From Paenibacillus plantarum (GTDB lineage: Bacteria > Bacillota > Bacilli > Paenibacillales > NBRC-103111), in the NCBI RefSeq assembly GCF_013141695.1, contig NZ_WHNY01000060.1, positions 62,001 to 126,000 on the forward strand: a stretch of DNA of 64,000 nt, read 5' to 3'. Position 1 is the stretch's first letter. Every line of letters begins with the position of its first letter. Position numbers and translations under genes: made by a program. Positions 8,989 to 18,830 of the stretch are shown here, in pieces. The notes under the pieces are model-generated. The model saw nothing but the letters and a program-made list of their open reading frames with translations, was not told the origin of the DNA and made no database searches.

Positions 8989-11900
8989 TTGAATATGGTG
9001 AAAATAGGGCTCGTAAGTCTACTTGCGACATCCTCGATCCTGACGGCAAGTGCACGGGTGGAAGCTGCTGGGGTCAAGGTTTTGACCATGCAGGATGCGA
9101 TTAAACAAGGGCTTCAGAAGAGTCCTCAGCTGCGCGATGCCAGAACGGATGTCTTGAAGAAAAGAATCGAGCTTGAACAAGCGCAGCATACGGTTAACAA
9201 TGAGGAAGCCAAAGCTGCCGGATTATTCGCCAGGCCCCATAATTTAAGCCAGGATATTGGTACGCGGATGAAGGTGCCAGATGCCAGATCGCAGTTGTAT
9301 TTGGCCCAGGAAACCTTGCGGCAGCAAGGGGATTCAGCGCGATATGAGATCGAGAAAAGCTATTTAACTGCCTATCAAGATGCGGTGGCTGAGGAGCGCT
9401 CTCGTAAGAAAGTTGAGGAAGCGAAAACATCCGTCGACACGGTTCTTAAAAAGCGAAAATTCGGTCTCGCCGATGCGGCCGAACAGGACAAAGCGGACAA
9501 AGCGCTAGAGAAGGCGGCATCGGACTACAAACAAGCGCAATTGACAGCGAAATCTAGTCGTTTGGCACTAGGTAAATTACTACAGCTTGATATGGAAAAT
9601 AAAGTGGAGCTTTCGTTTCAGCCGGATTACGCGGATTTGAATGAGAAAACGCTGCCTACCTATCTAGCTATGGGGCAGAAGACAACATTAAGCCTATTAA
9701 GAGATACGGAGGCTCGTCGTTTGGCAGATGAAAAGCTGAACACGACCCGTAATTTATATAGCAGTAAATTTGGCCCGGCACGCATGAGGGTGATGGATGG
9801 CTTATTTAAAGAGCAAGAGATCGATATGGAGCTTTTTCAAGCAAGCTATGATGAAACACTTGGGCGAGTGAAAGAGGATTGGCAGGGATTTTTTATGCTG
9901 CTCGGGTTCATTCCCATTCCGAAGTCGCTGCTGCAAGGTGAATTTGATGGACTGCGCTATTTGGATGACCTGACGAATGCTTTACCACTGGCAACTATGG
10001 AGCAGAATAAGGCGCAGCTGCAGGAAAAAGAAAGCCGAAATGCGGTTATTGCGGATGTGAGGCAATCCTTTTTGGAGGCTAAGGGAGCTGAAGAAGCCTA
10101 CGCACAAGCGTTGCGTGATAAGGATAATGGGGTAACCAATTTATCGAAGGCGAACCAGAAGGTGAAGCTGAGTTTGATGAAATCAGAGGAGCTTCAAGCC
10201 TATAAAGATGCGGTTGATCAGGCGGATCAACAAATTATGTCTGCACAAATTGCCTATAAATTGGCGCTTGGCAAGCTGGATCAAGGAACAGGCGGAGCAG
10301 TGAATCGTACGCTTCGCGAAGGCATATTGCCGTATCGTGATCTCGATGATGGCTTGTCGCCGATGAAACCGCAGAAACCCAAAGCTCCATTGGGTACGTG
10401 GAAACTGAAACCAGCGGTTGGACAGCTGCTTAGCGATTTCAGCATAAGTGTGAGCAAGAAACTGGGAGCAACGGACTACGCCGTATTTACCAAAGACGGT
10501 AAACGTGTTGGAAAACGGACGAAGATCAATAAATCGGTACGGAATTTAACACTGAAATTCAGTCAAATTGATCAACTTAAGGTTGTTTTCTATAACAAAG
10601 GGCAAGTCATTCAGACGCTGCCACTTGATGGAAAAGGTAGCACAGGGCAGTTAGTTGCTGCTAGCGCTGAGAACGGCGGGGCTTCGGGAGACGCAAGCGG
10701 GAGTACTGGTGCGGATGGCAGCGCGGGTCCTGATGGACAATCAGGAAGCGATAGCAGTACTGGAAACAATGGGAATAACGGAAACTCGGGAAATACGGGA
10801 AATAATGGTGGCAAAGGAACGACAGGTACCGGTGGCGACAATGGTGCTGGCGGTGATGACAACGGAACAGATGACAACGCTGAGAATGCTGGGCAGGGTG
10901 TAGACTCTAACGGTGAGAACGAAGGCTTAGGGACGGTCATTATCGGCTCGTACAAAGTGAAGTTAGAAGCGTTGACGCCTGAGGCTTTTAATGCAGCAAC
11001 CGCTACAATGGCGTCTACGGGACAAGGGATGGTGTATCAATCGGATGCGCCAGGCGCTCCTTGGGTAAGTATGGATGATGTGCTAGATCCTCATGCATTA
11101 ACAGATCCACCAAGCTCCGCCGTTCTTTCTAAAAAAGTTGTGGATGCGATTAAGGTGACCGTTGAGATCAAGGAGCCAGGCACGATTGCTTCCCTTGAGA
11201 CACCTGAGCAACTTCAAGGAAAGATAAATACGTTAAAGCAAGACATTGTGAAACTAGAAACGGCCAAAACTACCGCAATTGCCGCCATGAAGCTGAACGA
11301 CATCGCCGATCTCGCGGTGCAGATCAAGGACGCGCAGGCCCAGCTCGGCATGCTGGAGGCGCTGCTCAAAGGCGACACCAAAGCCGCACTCGCGCAGATG
11401 GCGCTCGTGAACAACCCGGACGCGCTGATCGCTGCGCTGTCCGAGGAAGACACATCGCCGGCTGAGCCGGGCGATGGCTCTACAGGCACAGGCGGCGACG
11501 GTAACCCCGCCACCCCAGGTCAAGCGGCCAGCGAGGATCAGCTGGCCACCGAAGCCGCGCTCCAGCAGCAGAAGCTGGAGCAAGCCCTCGCCGCCGGCGA
11601 GCCGGAAGCCGCTGCAGCCTTGCTGCAGCAGCTTCTCGCGACGCAGGCGCAGCTCGCGGATGCGGGGTCTGGCGCATCCGAAGGTCTGGCTTCGCTCGCA
11701 GCAGCGAAGCAGAAACTGCAGGCTGCGCTGAGCGCAGCGCAGGCGCAGCAGGACACGGAGCGGGTGGCGACGCTGACCCGCTCGATCGAGGCCGTCGACG
11801 CAGCGAAGCTGTCGACGCAGAAGGCCGTGCTGTTCGCGAAGCTGGACGCGGTACAGGCTTTGCTGGCGGAACTGCCAGCAAACGAGGCCGTACAAGCGCA

Positions 11901-12420
11901 GCTGGAACAGCAGGTAGAGAAGCTGCTGGGCGATCTGCAGCTTCAGGAGAAGTTGAAGTATGCGCCAGAGGAGCTGCAGGAACTTGCAGCAGTCGCTGAT
12001 AGCTTAGCGAGCATAACTTCGATCCCTGCTTCTACTGGCCTTGCTGAGGTTCCTGTCACGATTCAGCCTCTTTCGGCAGAAAACGTGCTTTCTTCCAATA
12101 TTTCTATCAAATTTGCCGCTCCGCCTGTTATAATAAATGGACAAGCCTATTTACCTATTAGATCTGTTTCCGAATCATTTGGAGCGGCGGTAGATTGGGA
12201 CTCGGAGAGCTTGACAGTCACGGTAAGCACGGAATATACAACTATTACAAGCTCTATTAATCAAGTTACGGCTTACATAGATGGACAACCTATCGTGATC
12301 GATGGACCATCCTTGCTGCTAGATGGTAGGACTTATGTGCCATTAAGATTCATTTCTGAGTCCTTAGGCTTAGGTGTCGACTGGAACGCAGCCATGCAAA
12401 TCATTCAGATTACAAATTAA
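8989..12420 (+). CDS. Secreted TolC-like helical protein with C-terminal stalk domain
   Basis: 1143 residues. A signal peptide (about 1-26, cleaved after VEA) precedes a TolC/outer-membrane-efflux-like coiled domain (about 30-440). It opens with LTMQDAIKQGLQKSPQLRDA and has a second helical half containing VRQSFLEAKGAEEAY. A small beta region (450-550), a Gly/Asn/Thr/Asp linker (560-647), a long Ala/Gln-rich coiled coil (743-1004) and a copper-amine-oxidase N-terminal-like domain (1041-1143, with YLPIRSVSESFGAAVDWD and YVPLRFISESLGLGVDWN) follow. It starts at TTG 8989 or ATG 8995. TolC folds normally serve outer membranes, so a monoderm version probably spans the cell wall or scaffolds. First gene of the ten-gene set. 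Confidence 0.85.
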   Translation: MNMVKIGLVSLLATSSILTASARVEAAGVKVLTMQDAIKQGLQKSPQLRDARTDVLKKRIELEQAQHTVNNEEAKAAGLFARPHNLSQDIGTRMKVPDARSQLYLAQETLRQQGDSARYEIEKSYLTAYQDAVAEERSRKKVEEAKTSVDTVLKKRKFGLADAAEQDKADKALEKAASDYKQAQLTAKSSRLALGKLLQLDMENKVELSFQPDYADLNEKTLPTYLAMGQKTTLSLLRDTEARRLADEKLNTTRNLYSSKFGPARMRVMDGLFKEQEIDMELFQASYDETLGRVKEDWQGFFMLLGFIPIPKSLLQGEFDGLRYLDDLTNALPLATMEQNKAQLQEKESRNAVIADVRQSFLEAKGAEEAYAQALRDKDNGVTNLSKANQKVKLSLMKSEELQAYKDAVDQADQQIMSAQIAYKLALGKLDQGTGGAVNRTLREGILPYRDLDDGLSPMKPQKPKAPLGTWKLKPAVGQLLSDFSISVSKKLGATDYAVFTKDGKRVGKRTKINKSVRNLTLKFSQIDQLKVVFYNKGQVIQTLPLDGKGSTGQLVAASAENGGASGDASGSTGADGSAGPDGQSGSDSSTGNNGNNGNSGNTGNNGGKGTTGTGGDNGAGGDDNGTDDNAENAGQGVDSNGENEGLGTVIIGSYKVKLEALTPEAFNAATATMASTGQGMVYQSDAPGAPWVSMDDVLDPHALTDPPSSAVLSKKVVDAIKVTVEIKEPGTIASLETPEQLQGKINTLKQDIVKLETAKTTAIAAMKLNDIADLAVQIKDAQAQLGMLEALLKGDTKAALAQMALVNNPDALIAALSEEDTSPAEPGDGSTGTGGDGNPATPGQAASEDQLATEAALQQQKLEQALAAGEPEAAAALLQQLLATQAQLADAGSGASEGLASLAAAKQKLQAALSAAQAQQDTERVATLTRSIEAVDAAKLSTQKAVLFAKLDAVQALLAELPANEAVQAQLEQQVEKLLGDLQLQEKLKYAPEELQELAAVADSLASITSIPASTGLAEVPVTIQPLSAENVLSSNISIKFAAPPVIINGQAYLPIRSVSESFGAAVDWDSESLTVTVSTEYTTITSSINQVTAYIDGQPIVIDGPSLLLDGRTYVPLRFISESLGLGVDWNAAMQIIQITN

Positions 12421-12437
12421 GAGGAGATTACACAACG

Positions 12438-15206
12438 ATGAAGAAATCGATTGCGGCATTGCTGCTCGTCTTGCTGCTACTGGGTGCTGCAGGTACTTAC
12501 CTAGGCACACACCAAGATAGCATCCAGCTGTGGCCATGGAAAAAGAGCATGCCATTCGACGGATTATCGAAGGCCATCTCAGACTCGCAGAATAACTTAT
12601 TCGTCATCGATAACGCCAAGAAAACGATACATAAACTGGATGCCCAAGGCATTCTTCAATTCTCCATTACGAGTGAAACGGGGAAGAATGGTGAAGTGTA
12701 TCGTTTTAACGATATGGCTGTCGATGATCAGGGCTATTTATATACCATTCGTACGTTATTAGATCCTTATGGGATTGCAGTTAAATCCGAACAAATAGTG
12801 CGCTATAAACCAAACGGTGAGTTTGATCGCAGCCTATTCACTCAGGAATATGGCGATGCGCAGACGAAGAGATACCGACTTGGCTCCTTGCGCAATGTGC
12901 AAGTACATGAGGGTATGGTGTATTTTTTCAATGATGAAGTGAAGAAATTATCCTTATACGAAACACCTGTTGGCAACACGACAACCACGGAGCCTAAGCT
13001 AACGTATTCGATTACGCTTCCAGCTAACAAATATGTGTCAGAAGCAGATGGATTTAAACCGGGTGAAATTTACTACTCCACGCGTAGTGGTGAAATTTAT
13101 CGTGCTATTAACGAGGGGAACTCCGAGTTGGTTTATCCGCTTGCTGGAGTAGATCGCACACAACGCAATTTCCCAGAGAGCCTGCATTTGGATCATCAGG
13201 GACGGTTGATTTTCATTGATTTTAACTCGCGTATGATTACAAGACTAGATCCGAAACAACCTTATGTATTAGAGGGGATTGTTAACGACGAGAAGGCCAA
13301 AGCGAGCGGCGTGGAGCTTGCTTTTGACGCGACTACGAGCAGTATTGGTCCCGATGGCAGTCTTATTATCGTAGAGTCCGCTCAAATTAATCGCCGACTC
13401 CCCGATGGTACGATTACGCCTTCCCTAATTGAAGCGCAATTTAGTCGGTCTGCTCAAAACCATGCAATCCTCGTATGGTCGATTGCCATAGTATTCATTT
13501 TGTTGGTTCTATATGCCATCAAAATCGTATTTGTTAACCTACTGAAAAGACGCTTGCCGCTTATGGTGAAGCAAATTTTCATTCTCATTCCTGTCATTGC
13601 TTTCTCCATGATTCTACTCTCTACCGTCATTTACAACAGTTTCTCTAAGAAAATGGAAGAAGAGACGTTCAGTGAGCTGATTTTACTGGCCAGAAACGGG
13701 CAAAACCTTGTGGATGGTGACAAATTGGAAAGCCTCACATCTCCCTTGGATTATGGTGGTACCACATATCAATCATTCCGCAAGAAGATTCAATCTGTTT
13801 TCGAGAACAATGCACGAGATGATAATCAAGGCTTTTACAAGGCTGTATACAAGTATGAAAATGGCGTTATTTATCGCATTCTGGAAGATGATGACGGCAT
13901 GCATATGTTTAATCCATTCCAACAAACGCCTGAGAATCAACAGGTTGTATTAGAAGGCAAGCCAGCAACAGGTCAATGGGAAGATTTCTCTGGAGAATGG
14001 CGCTATGCCATTGCACCTATTTTTAATTCAGCGGGTAAAATTGTCGGTGTTTTCGAAACGAGTAAAAACCTAGATGGCTTGCTGAAGCATCGTCAATCCG
14101 TCCTAAACTCCATCATTCGCAATATTGCTTTTATCTCGGTAGGCTTACTGCTCGTCCTTGTGTTCATGACCTATGTGCTTCTCTCTTCTATTCGGAAGCT
14201 GCGCAACAGTGTCGGTGAAATTGCCAAAGGGAACTGGGATACGGTCGTTAGAATTAATACACGGGATGAAGTGTCGGACCTGGGCGACAGTGTGAACATC
14301 ATGGCTGCTCGTATTCGAGATTATATCACCAAGGTTGAGAATTTCAGTCAATCCTACTATCGATTCGTTCCGCAGCAGTTTTTGCGCTTTTTGAATAAAG
14401 AGAGCATTCTAGATGTCGAGCTCGGGGATCAAGTGGAACAGCACATGTCCATTCTCATTTTTAACATCCGAGGATTTTACCAATTATCTAAAAGGTTGTC
14501 GCCAGAAGAAAACTTCAACTTCGTCAATTCGTTCCTCAAACGATTCGGACCGTATGTCCGCAAGCATGAAGGGCTTATGAATAAGTATTTGGGCGCAGGT
14601 TTTATGGCTTTATTCCCGAATCAGACAGATGAAGCGCTGCTCGCTTGTGTGGAGATGCGGAAGGAGCTAGATATCTACAACTCGCATAGAATGAGTGTAG
14701 GTTATTCACCGCTTGATTTCGGAATCGGTCTACATAAAGGACCTCTTCGCCTAGGCATTATTGGGGAGGAACAACGTTTGGAAGGCAATGTTATCTCCGA
14801 CGGAGTGAATCTAGCGACCATGTTGGAGAAGATGACGGAGCCGCTAGGATCATCCATTCTAATCACGGATTCCGTGGTCAAGACCTTGGAGAAGCCTAAG
14901 GACTTCCTCTATCGAGACCTTGGACTAATTCAAGTGGATGGTGTGAAAGAGCCTCTTCACTTGTTCGATGTTTATCAAGGTGATGTAGAAACGATTCGTG
15001 CTCTGAAAGAGAAGACGAAAGCCTTGTTTGAGCAAGCAGTTACGTATTATCAGGTTGGACGGTTCTATGATGCACGGGAAGCGTTCTTGATGGTTATTAA
15101 ACAGAATCGTCAAGATAAGGCAGCCCAATTGTATTTCTATATGTGTGATGAATATTTCCAAAAAGGTACGACTGGTGAATGGAATGGTACATTATCTGTT
15201 TCTTAA
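12438..15206 (+). CDS. Sensor with beta-propeller, HAMP and degenerate class III cyclase domain
   Basis: 922 residues. After an N-terminal anchor (1-25) comes an NHL/propeller-like extracytoplasmic region (about 40-330), then two TM helices (about 345-400), a second extracytoplasmic sensor region, and a TM at about 556-580. A HAMP domain (584-635), a class III cyclase homology domain (about 665-840) and a C-terminal TPR-like pair follow. Both catalytic metal-binding Asp positions are changed (Asn676 in LIFNIRGF, Ala720 in KYLGAGF). The transition-state Arg is also lost (Met795 in VNLATMLEK), while Asn791 is kept. It is therefore likely a pseudo-cyclase acting as a signalling or binding module. 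Starts 17 bp after the TolC-like gene with AGAGGAG. Confidence 0.88.
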   Translation: MKKSIAALLLVLLLLGAAGTYLGTHQDSIQLWPWKKSMPFDGLSKAISDSQNNLFVIDNAKKTIHKLDAQGILQFSITSETGKNGEVYRFNDMAVDDQGYLYTIRTLLDPYGIAVKSEQIVRYKPNGEFDRSLFTQEYGDAQTKRYRLGSLRNVQVHEGMVYFFNDEVKKLSLYETPVGNTTTTEPKLTYSITLPANKYVSEADGFKPGEIYYSTRSGEIYRAINEGNSELVYPLAGVDRTQRNFPESLHLDHQGRLIFIDFNSRMITRLDPKQPYVLEGIVNDEKAKASGVELAFDATTSSIGPDGSLIIVESAQINRRLPDGTITPSLIEAQFSRSAQNHAILVWSIAIVFILLVLYAIKIVFVNLLKRRLPLMVKQIFILIPVIAFSMILLSTVIYNSFSKKMEEETFSELILLARNGQNLVDGDKLESLTSPLDYGGTTYQSFRKKIQSVFENNARDDNQGFYKAVYKYENGVIYRILEDDDGMHMFNPFQQTPENQQVVLEGKPATGQWEDFSGEWRYAIAPIFNSAGKIVGVFETSKNLDGLLKHRQSVLNSIIRNIAFISVGLLLVLVFMTYVLLSSIRKLRNSVGEIAKGNWDTVVRINTRDEVSDLGDSVNIMAARIRDYITKVENFSQSYYRFVPQQFLRFLNKESILDVELGDQVEQHMSILIFNIRGFYQLSKRLSPEENFNFVNSFLKRFGPYVRKHEGLMNKYLGAGFMALFPNQTDEALLACVEMRKELDIYNSHRMSVGYSPLDFGIGLHKGPLRLGIIGEEQRLEGNVISDGVNLATMLEKMTEPLGSSILITDSVVKTLEKPKDFLYRDLGLIQVDGVKEPLHLFDVYQGDVETIRALKEKTKALFEQAVTYYQVGRFYDAREAFLMVIKQNRQDKAAQLYFYMCDEYFQKGTTGEWNGTLSVS

Positions 15207-15221
15207 TGAGGTGCTTTTTAG

Positions 15222-15725
15222 ATGCAAGTAAGTAATTGGACTGTGCATGAATTGACCAATGAGAAAGATGCGTTACGGATTACAGATTTCTACTTATCAC
15301 CTGTTTCTTTCGACGATCAACGTCATACACCAGGTGAGTTGGATCATTTCCGTCATGCGCCAATGCTTAGTTTAACGCAGCGCAATCACCGGCATTGGTA
15401 TATAGAGAATGAGACGGGGGACATTATCGCCGTGACGAGCTGCAAAGAAAATGAGCATCAATCCGGCGGATTCCTCTGGGATTACTTAGCTGTTCACCGA
15501 GAATATCGCCGACATGGATTTGCCAAGGTGTTATTTCAGGCGTTAGAAACGTTTGCACGTTCAGCAGAAGGACGTTACATTTTAACGTACACGTGTGATT
15601 TACCCGAATACGTCCCCATTCAAAAGATGTTCAAAGCTAATGGATTCGATCTCATTGGTACGTATCCCAATTATTATTATGAAGGTGAAGCTAGACTCGC
15701 ATTTTATAAACCACTGTCCCCTTGA
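15222..15725 (+). CDS. GNAT-family N-acetyltransferase
   Basis: 167 residues with the GNAT core. The acetyl-CoA loop reads HREYRRHGFAKVLFQAL and follows the strand GGFLWDYLAV, and the C-terminal strand ends in ARLAFYKPL. The substrate cannot be predicted. It starts 15 bp after the pseudo-cyclase gene with a GAGGTG ribosome binding site, so it is co-transcribed with the island operon. It may acetylate an island protein, but that is speculation. Confidence 0.85.
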   Translation: MQVSNWTVHELTNEKDALRITDFYLSPVSFDDQRHTPGELDHFRHAPMLSLTQRNHRHWYIENETGDIIAVTSCKENEHQSGGFLWDYLAVHREYRRHGFAKVLFQALETFARSAEGRYILTYTCDLPEYVPIQKMFKANGFDLIGTYPNYYYEGEARLAFYKPLSP

Positions 15726-15755
15726 CAGAAAGACTAATAGATTGGACCTGATGAT

Positions 15756-18700
15756 ATGCAAGGAACCTTAAAAGGGTGGATAGGGCTGCGCACAGAAGAC
15801 AGTCGTAAACTTTGGATGATGCTGCCGATCTTTTACTTTAGCGGAATTGCGGAATCCTTAAATTACACGGCGTTCATGGCACTTTTTAATCAGCGCTTCG
15901 GCGTGCAATATTTGCCCTATATTTATATGGTTGAAGCTGCTATCATGCCGCTCGAAGGCTGGCTCCTGGCCAAACTGGCGAACCGACTGCCGAAGGCTAA
16001 GATGATGACGACGCTCTATCTCATTATGATGGGACTTCTCTTCTTGAACGGCGTTGTGCTCCTGGGATTTAAGCTAGGCGGCATCGACTATCGATACTAC
16101 TATCCGATTCTTTTTCTCTCTTCTAACTTTGTTGTAAGACAGCTAACCTTGCTCCTGTGGAGTACAGCGTTTGACTTGTGTCCTACCCAACAGGCGAAGC
16201 GACTTATGCCCGTTTTCATTGCTGCTACAACGACAGGTGGTATTACCGCAGGCTTGCTGGCGCATCAACTAGGTAAACTGCTTGGCACGGAAGCCGTGTA
16301 TGCACTCGCCCCAATTCTCATGGTGTTCGGCTTCGTCTTCTTTCGCAGGGCACTCATGCGGTATTTAGTTCCGCTAACTCTGAAGGAAGATAAGAGACTG
16401 AATAGGGCCCAGCCCGTCTCCCGCACTGATGACGAAGAGAAACAGCCAACTTCTGGCTACTATGCGAAGCAGATGCTGCGGAATCCCTTCCTCCTGTGTG
16501 CGGTTGCTCTAATGACACTGATGCCGGCTGTTTATTTTATGATGGAGTATCAATATTTCACGGCTGCTGAATATAAGTTCTCTAATGAGGGAGATTTGAC
16601 CTCGTTTTATGGCTTAATCACAGCGATTCAATTTACGTTCTGCTTATTGCTACAAACGGTATCTACGCGCTTAATGAACTGGTTAGGCGCCAGTAATATA
16701 TTATTAGGCATCACGATCATCTTCTTCGGCGGCTTTGGCCTTACAGCATTATTCATGAATCAATCGCTCGGATTGGTCATGGTTTCCGGGTCGTATGCGG
16801 TGTTTTATATTTTGCTCTACTACATTGCAGAGCCTTGTTATCAGCTTTTCTTCAAAATGATGCCAATCTCCAAACGGGATGGCTATCGTTATTTTGCGCA
16901 AGGTGTTGCAGCTTCTGGCGGTATACTTATTGGCTCGCTCTTCTCTATGCTGTACTCGTTTGGTCTCATACAATTGTCGCCTCTGGCTTGGCTTGGTGTG
17001 GTGATTGCAGGGATTCTAGTTGTTGTAGCGTGGCTCGGCCGGAATTTGTATATTCGTGAATTGGTCAAAAGCGTTCAATCCCTACATGGGGATTTATCCG
17101 AAATTGCGAGCTCTTTTATCGGGGGCATTCGCAGCTCCAAAGCGTTATCGGCTATTCTAGCCTATCTGAAACATCCGAATGATTACGTGCGAGAACTAGC
17201 CCTAGAAATTATTGGTAAAGCCAAAGATTCTGCGTTCTTGCCGCATTTGATCCAAATGATTGGGGAAGAGAGCTCGCGGATTCGCATTGCGGTATTACGT
17301 GCGATGAACTTGCAGGGTGCCACCATTCAGGACCTCGTGCAAGTCGCATCCTTCTTGGAGGATGAGGATCCAGAAGTTCGCGCGGAGTGCGTGAAATTGA
17401 TTTCTAAGGCTTCGCATCTGAAAAGTCAGTCCCATTTCTTTATCCGTGTGAAGCTATTGGATACGCATCCGAAGGTTGTGCATGAAGGCGTCAAAGCTTT
17501 GTATGCCCTAGAAAGCGAAGAAAGCTACGCGGCTTGCGACGAAGCCATTATCAAAATGCTGGATACCGGCGGCGAATGGGCCGTCTATGGCTGCCATACC
17601 GTAGCTGATTTGAAACTGAATACGTATGCTGCTTGGGTCGTTTCGTTACTCGATGAGGAGCGTCCTGCCGTGAAGGCAGCAGCTGCGCATTGTATCGGTA
17701 AGCTTCAGCATGTGGAAAGCATCCCCATGATGCTGGGAATGGTGTCCATGGCAGATCAGGAGCTGCGCAAAGCCATTTTGCAAGCTTTTGTGGATATGGG
17801 TGATAAAGCACTGCCGATCTTGCTGGAATATAGTCACCATCCGAATCCATTCATTTGGAATGCGGTTGTCACCACACTTGCTGAGCTATTGGATGAGGGC
17901 AGACTTCATTCAGAACTTGTTGAGCTATGTGCGCAGCGTCTTCAAGCATCAACCCAAGAACGTACACTGCCTGCTGCGTTAGAGAAGCTTGGTCTGTCGG
18001 GCCTATCAGAATTGGCGAAAGAACGATGCGGAGAGCTGCATGAAGCACTCATTGACGGAGCATGGGCAGTCATGGCTAAGCTCGTCGATGAGCGGATCAT
18101 TATGACGCTGCGCGAAGCCATTCAAGATGAGAACATCGATCTTCGTGAGAACGCGTTAGAGATCCTTGCGGAGGGGCTCGGCGATCGTAAACTGGCCTAT
18201 GCCTTATTAGACCAGTTGAAGCAACAAGGCGTTACGGATGTCATGGGGGAATTACAACCGCTGGTGCTGGTTCAAGAGGCGACAACATGGTCAGATAACT
18301 GGCTCAAGGATATTTCCATCTACGCACTAAGCGCATTGGAGCGTGCAGATATGAAAGAAGAACGTAAATTTTTAACGATGCTGGATAAAGTGATTTTCTT
18401 GAAGCAAGTCAGCTTATTCGCGGATTTGTCGGTCGATGAATTAGGATTAATTGCGGGTATTGCGACGGAAGAAGTGCACGAGGATTTAACTTACTTATTG
18501 CGCCGGGGAGAATCGAACGCTGCTATGTATCTCCTTATTGAGGGACATGTTGAATTAAGCAATGAGACCGGTGTTGGAGAGACATCGACGATCGGTGTTT
18601 TGGGACCTAAACAAGCGGTTGGAGAAACGACTGCGTTAGATGGCTCACCTTCATCGGTTACCGCACAGGTCATTTTTGATGAGGTACGTGTCCTTACTTT

Positions 18701-18818
18701 GCAAGGGGAGAGTTTGTCTCGCTTAGTGAGGTTATATCCGGAGATCGGGATCGGGATGCTGCACGCATCAAGTGCAAGAGTACGATTGCTTGAGAACATG
18801 CTGTTGAAAATGTCGTAG
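15756..18818 (+). CDS. Transporter-like membrane domain fused to HEAT repeats and a cNMP-binding-like domain
   Basis: 1020 residues. Residues 1-430 hold about twelve TM helices resembling the MFS/nucleotide-transporter (NTT) superfamily. Residues 450-840 are HEAT-like helical repeats (for example DYVRELALEIIGKAKDSAFLPHLI). Residues 875-1010 form a cyclic-nucleotide-binding-like domain (FADLSVDELGLIA, RRGESNAAMYLLIEGHVEL, AVGETTALDGSPSSVTAQV). The Arg that normally contacts the cyclic phosphate is Ser in SPSSVTA, so canonical cAMP binding is doubtful. It is encoded two genes after a degenerate cyclase, which suggests a shared but altered signalling logic. The RBS is weak. Transport substrate unknown. 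Confidence 0.85.
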   Translation: MQGTLKGWIGLRTEDSRKLWMMLPIFYFSGIAESLNYTAFMALFNQRFGVQYLPYIYMVEAAIMPLEGWLLAKLANRLPKAKMMTTLYLIMMGLLFLNGVVLLGFKLGGIDYRYYYPILFLSSNFVVRQLTLLLWSTAFDLCPTQQAKRLMPVFIAATTTGGITAGLLAHQLGKLLGTEAVYALAPILMVFGFVFFRRALMRYLVPLTLKEDKRLNRAQPVSRTDDEEKQPTSGYYAKQMLRNPFLLCAVALMTLMPAVYFMMEYQYFTAAEYKFSNEGDLTSFYGLITAIQFTFCLLLQTVSTRLMNWLGASNILLGITIIFFGGFGLTALFMNQSLGLVMVSGSYAVFYILLYYIAEPCYQLFFKMMPISKRDGYRYFAQGVAASGGILIGSLFSMLYSFGLIQLSPLAWLGVVIAGILVVVAWLGRNLYIRELVKSVQSLHGDLSEIASSFIGGIRSSKALSAILAYLKHPNDYVRELALEIIGKAKDSAFLPHLIQMIGEESSRIRIAVLRAMNLQGATIQDLVQVASFLEDEDPEVRAECVKLISKASHLKSQSHFFIRVKLLDTHPKVVHEGVKALYALESEESYAACDEAIIKMLDTGGEWAVYGCHTVADLKLNTYAAWVVSLLDEERPAVKAAAAHCIGKLQHVESIPMMLGMVSMADQELRKAILQAFVDMGDKALPILLEYSHHPNPFIWNAVVTTLAELLDEGRLHSELVELCAQRLQASTQERTLPAALEKLGLSGLSELAKERCGELHEALIDGAWAVMAKLVDERIIMTLREAIQDENIDLRENALEILAEGLGDRKLAYALLDQLKQQGVTDVMGELQPLVLVQEATTWSDNWLKDISIYALSALERADMKEERKFLTMLDKVIFLKQVSLFADLSVDELGLIAGIATEEVHEDLTYLLRRGESNAAMYLLIEGHVELSNETGVGETSTIGVLGPKQAVGETTALDGSPSSVTAQVIFDEVRVLTLQGESLSRLVRLYPEIGIGMLHASSARVRLLENMLLKMS

Positions 18819-18830
18819 GAGTGATCGTCC

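Noticed and set aside
11254..11895. 213-codon and shorter antisense frames opposite the TolC-like coiled coil
   Set aside because: The region is GC-rich with few stops on all frames. The antisense peptide is low-complexity Arg/Leu/Cys without a recognisable domain.
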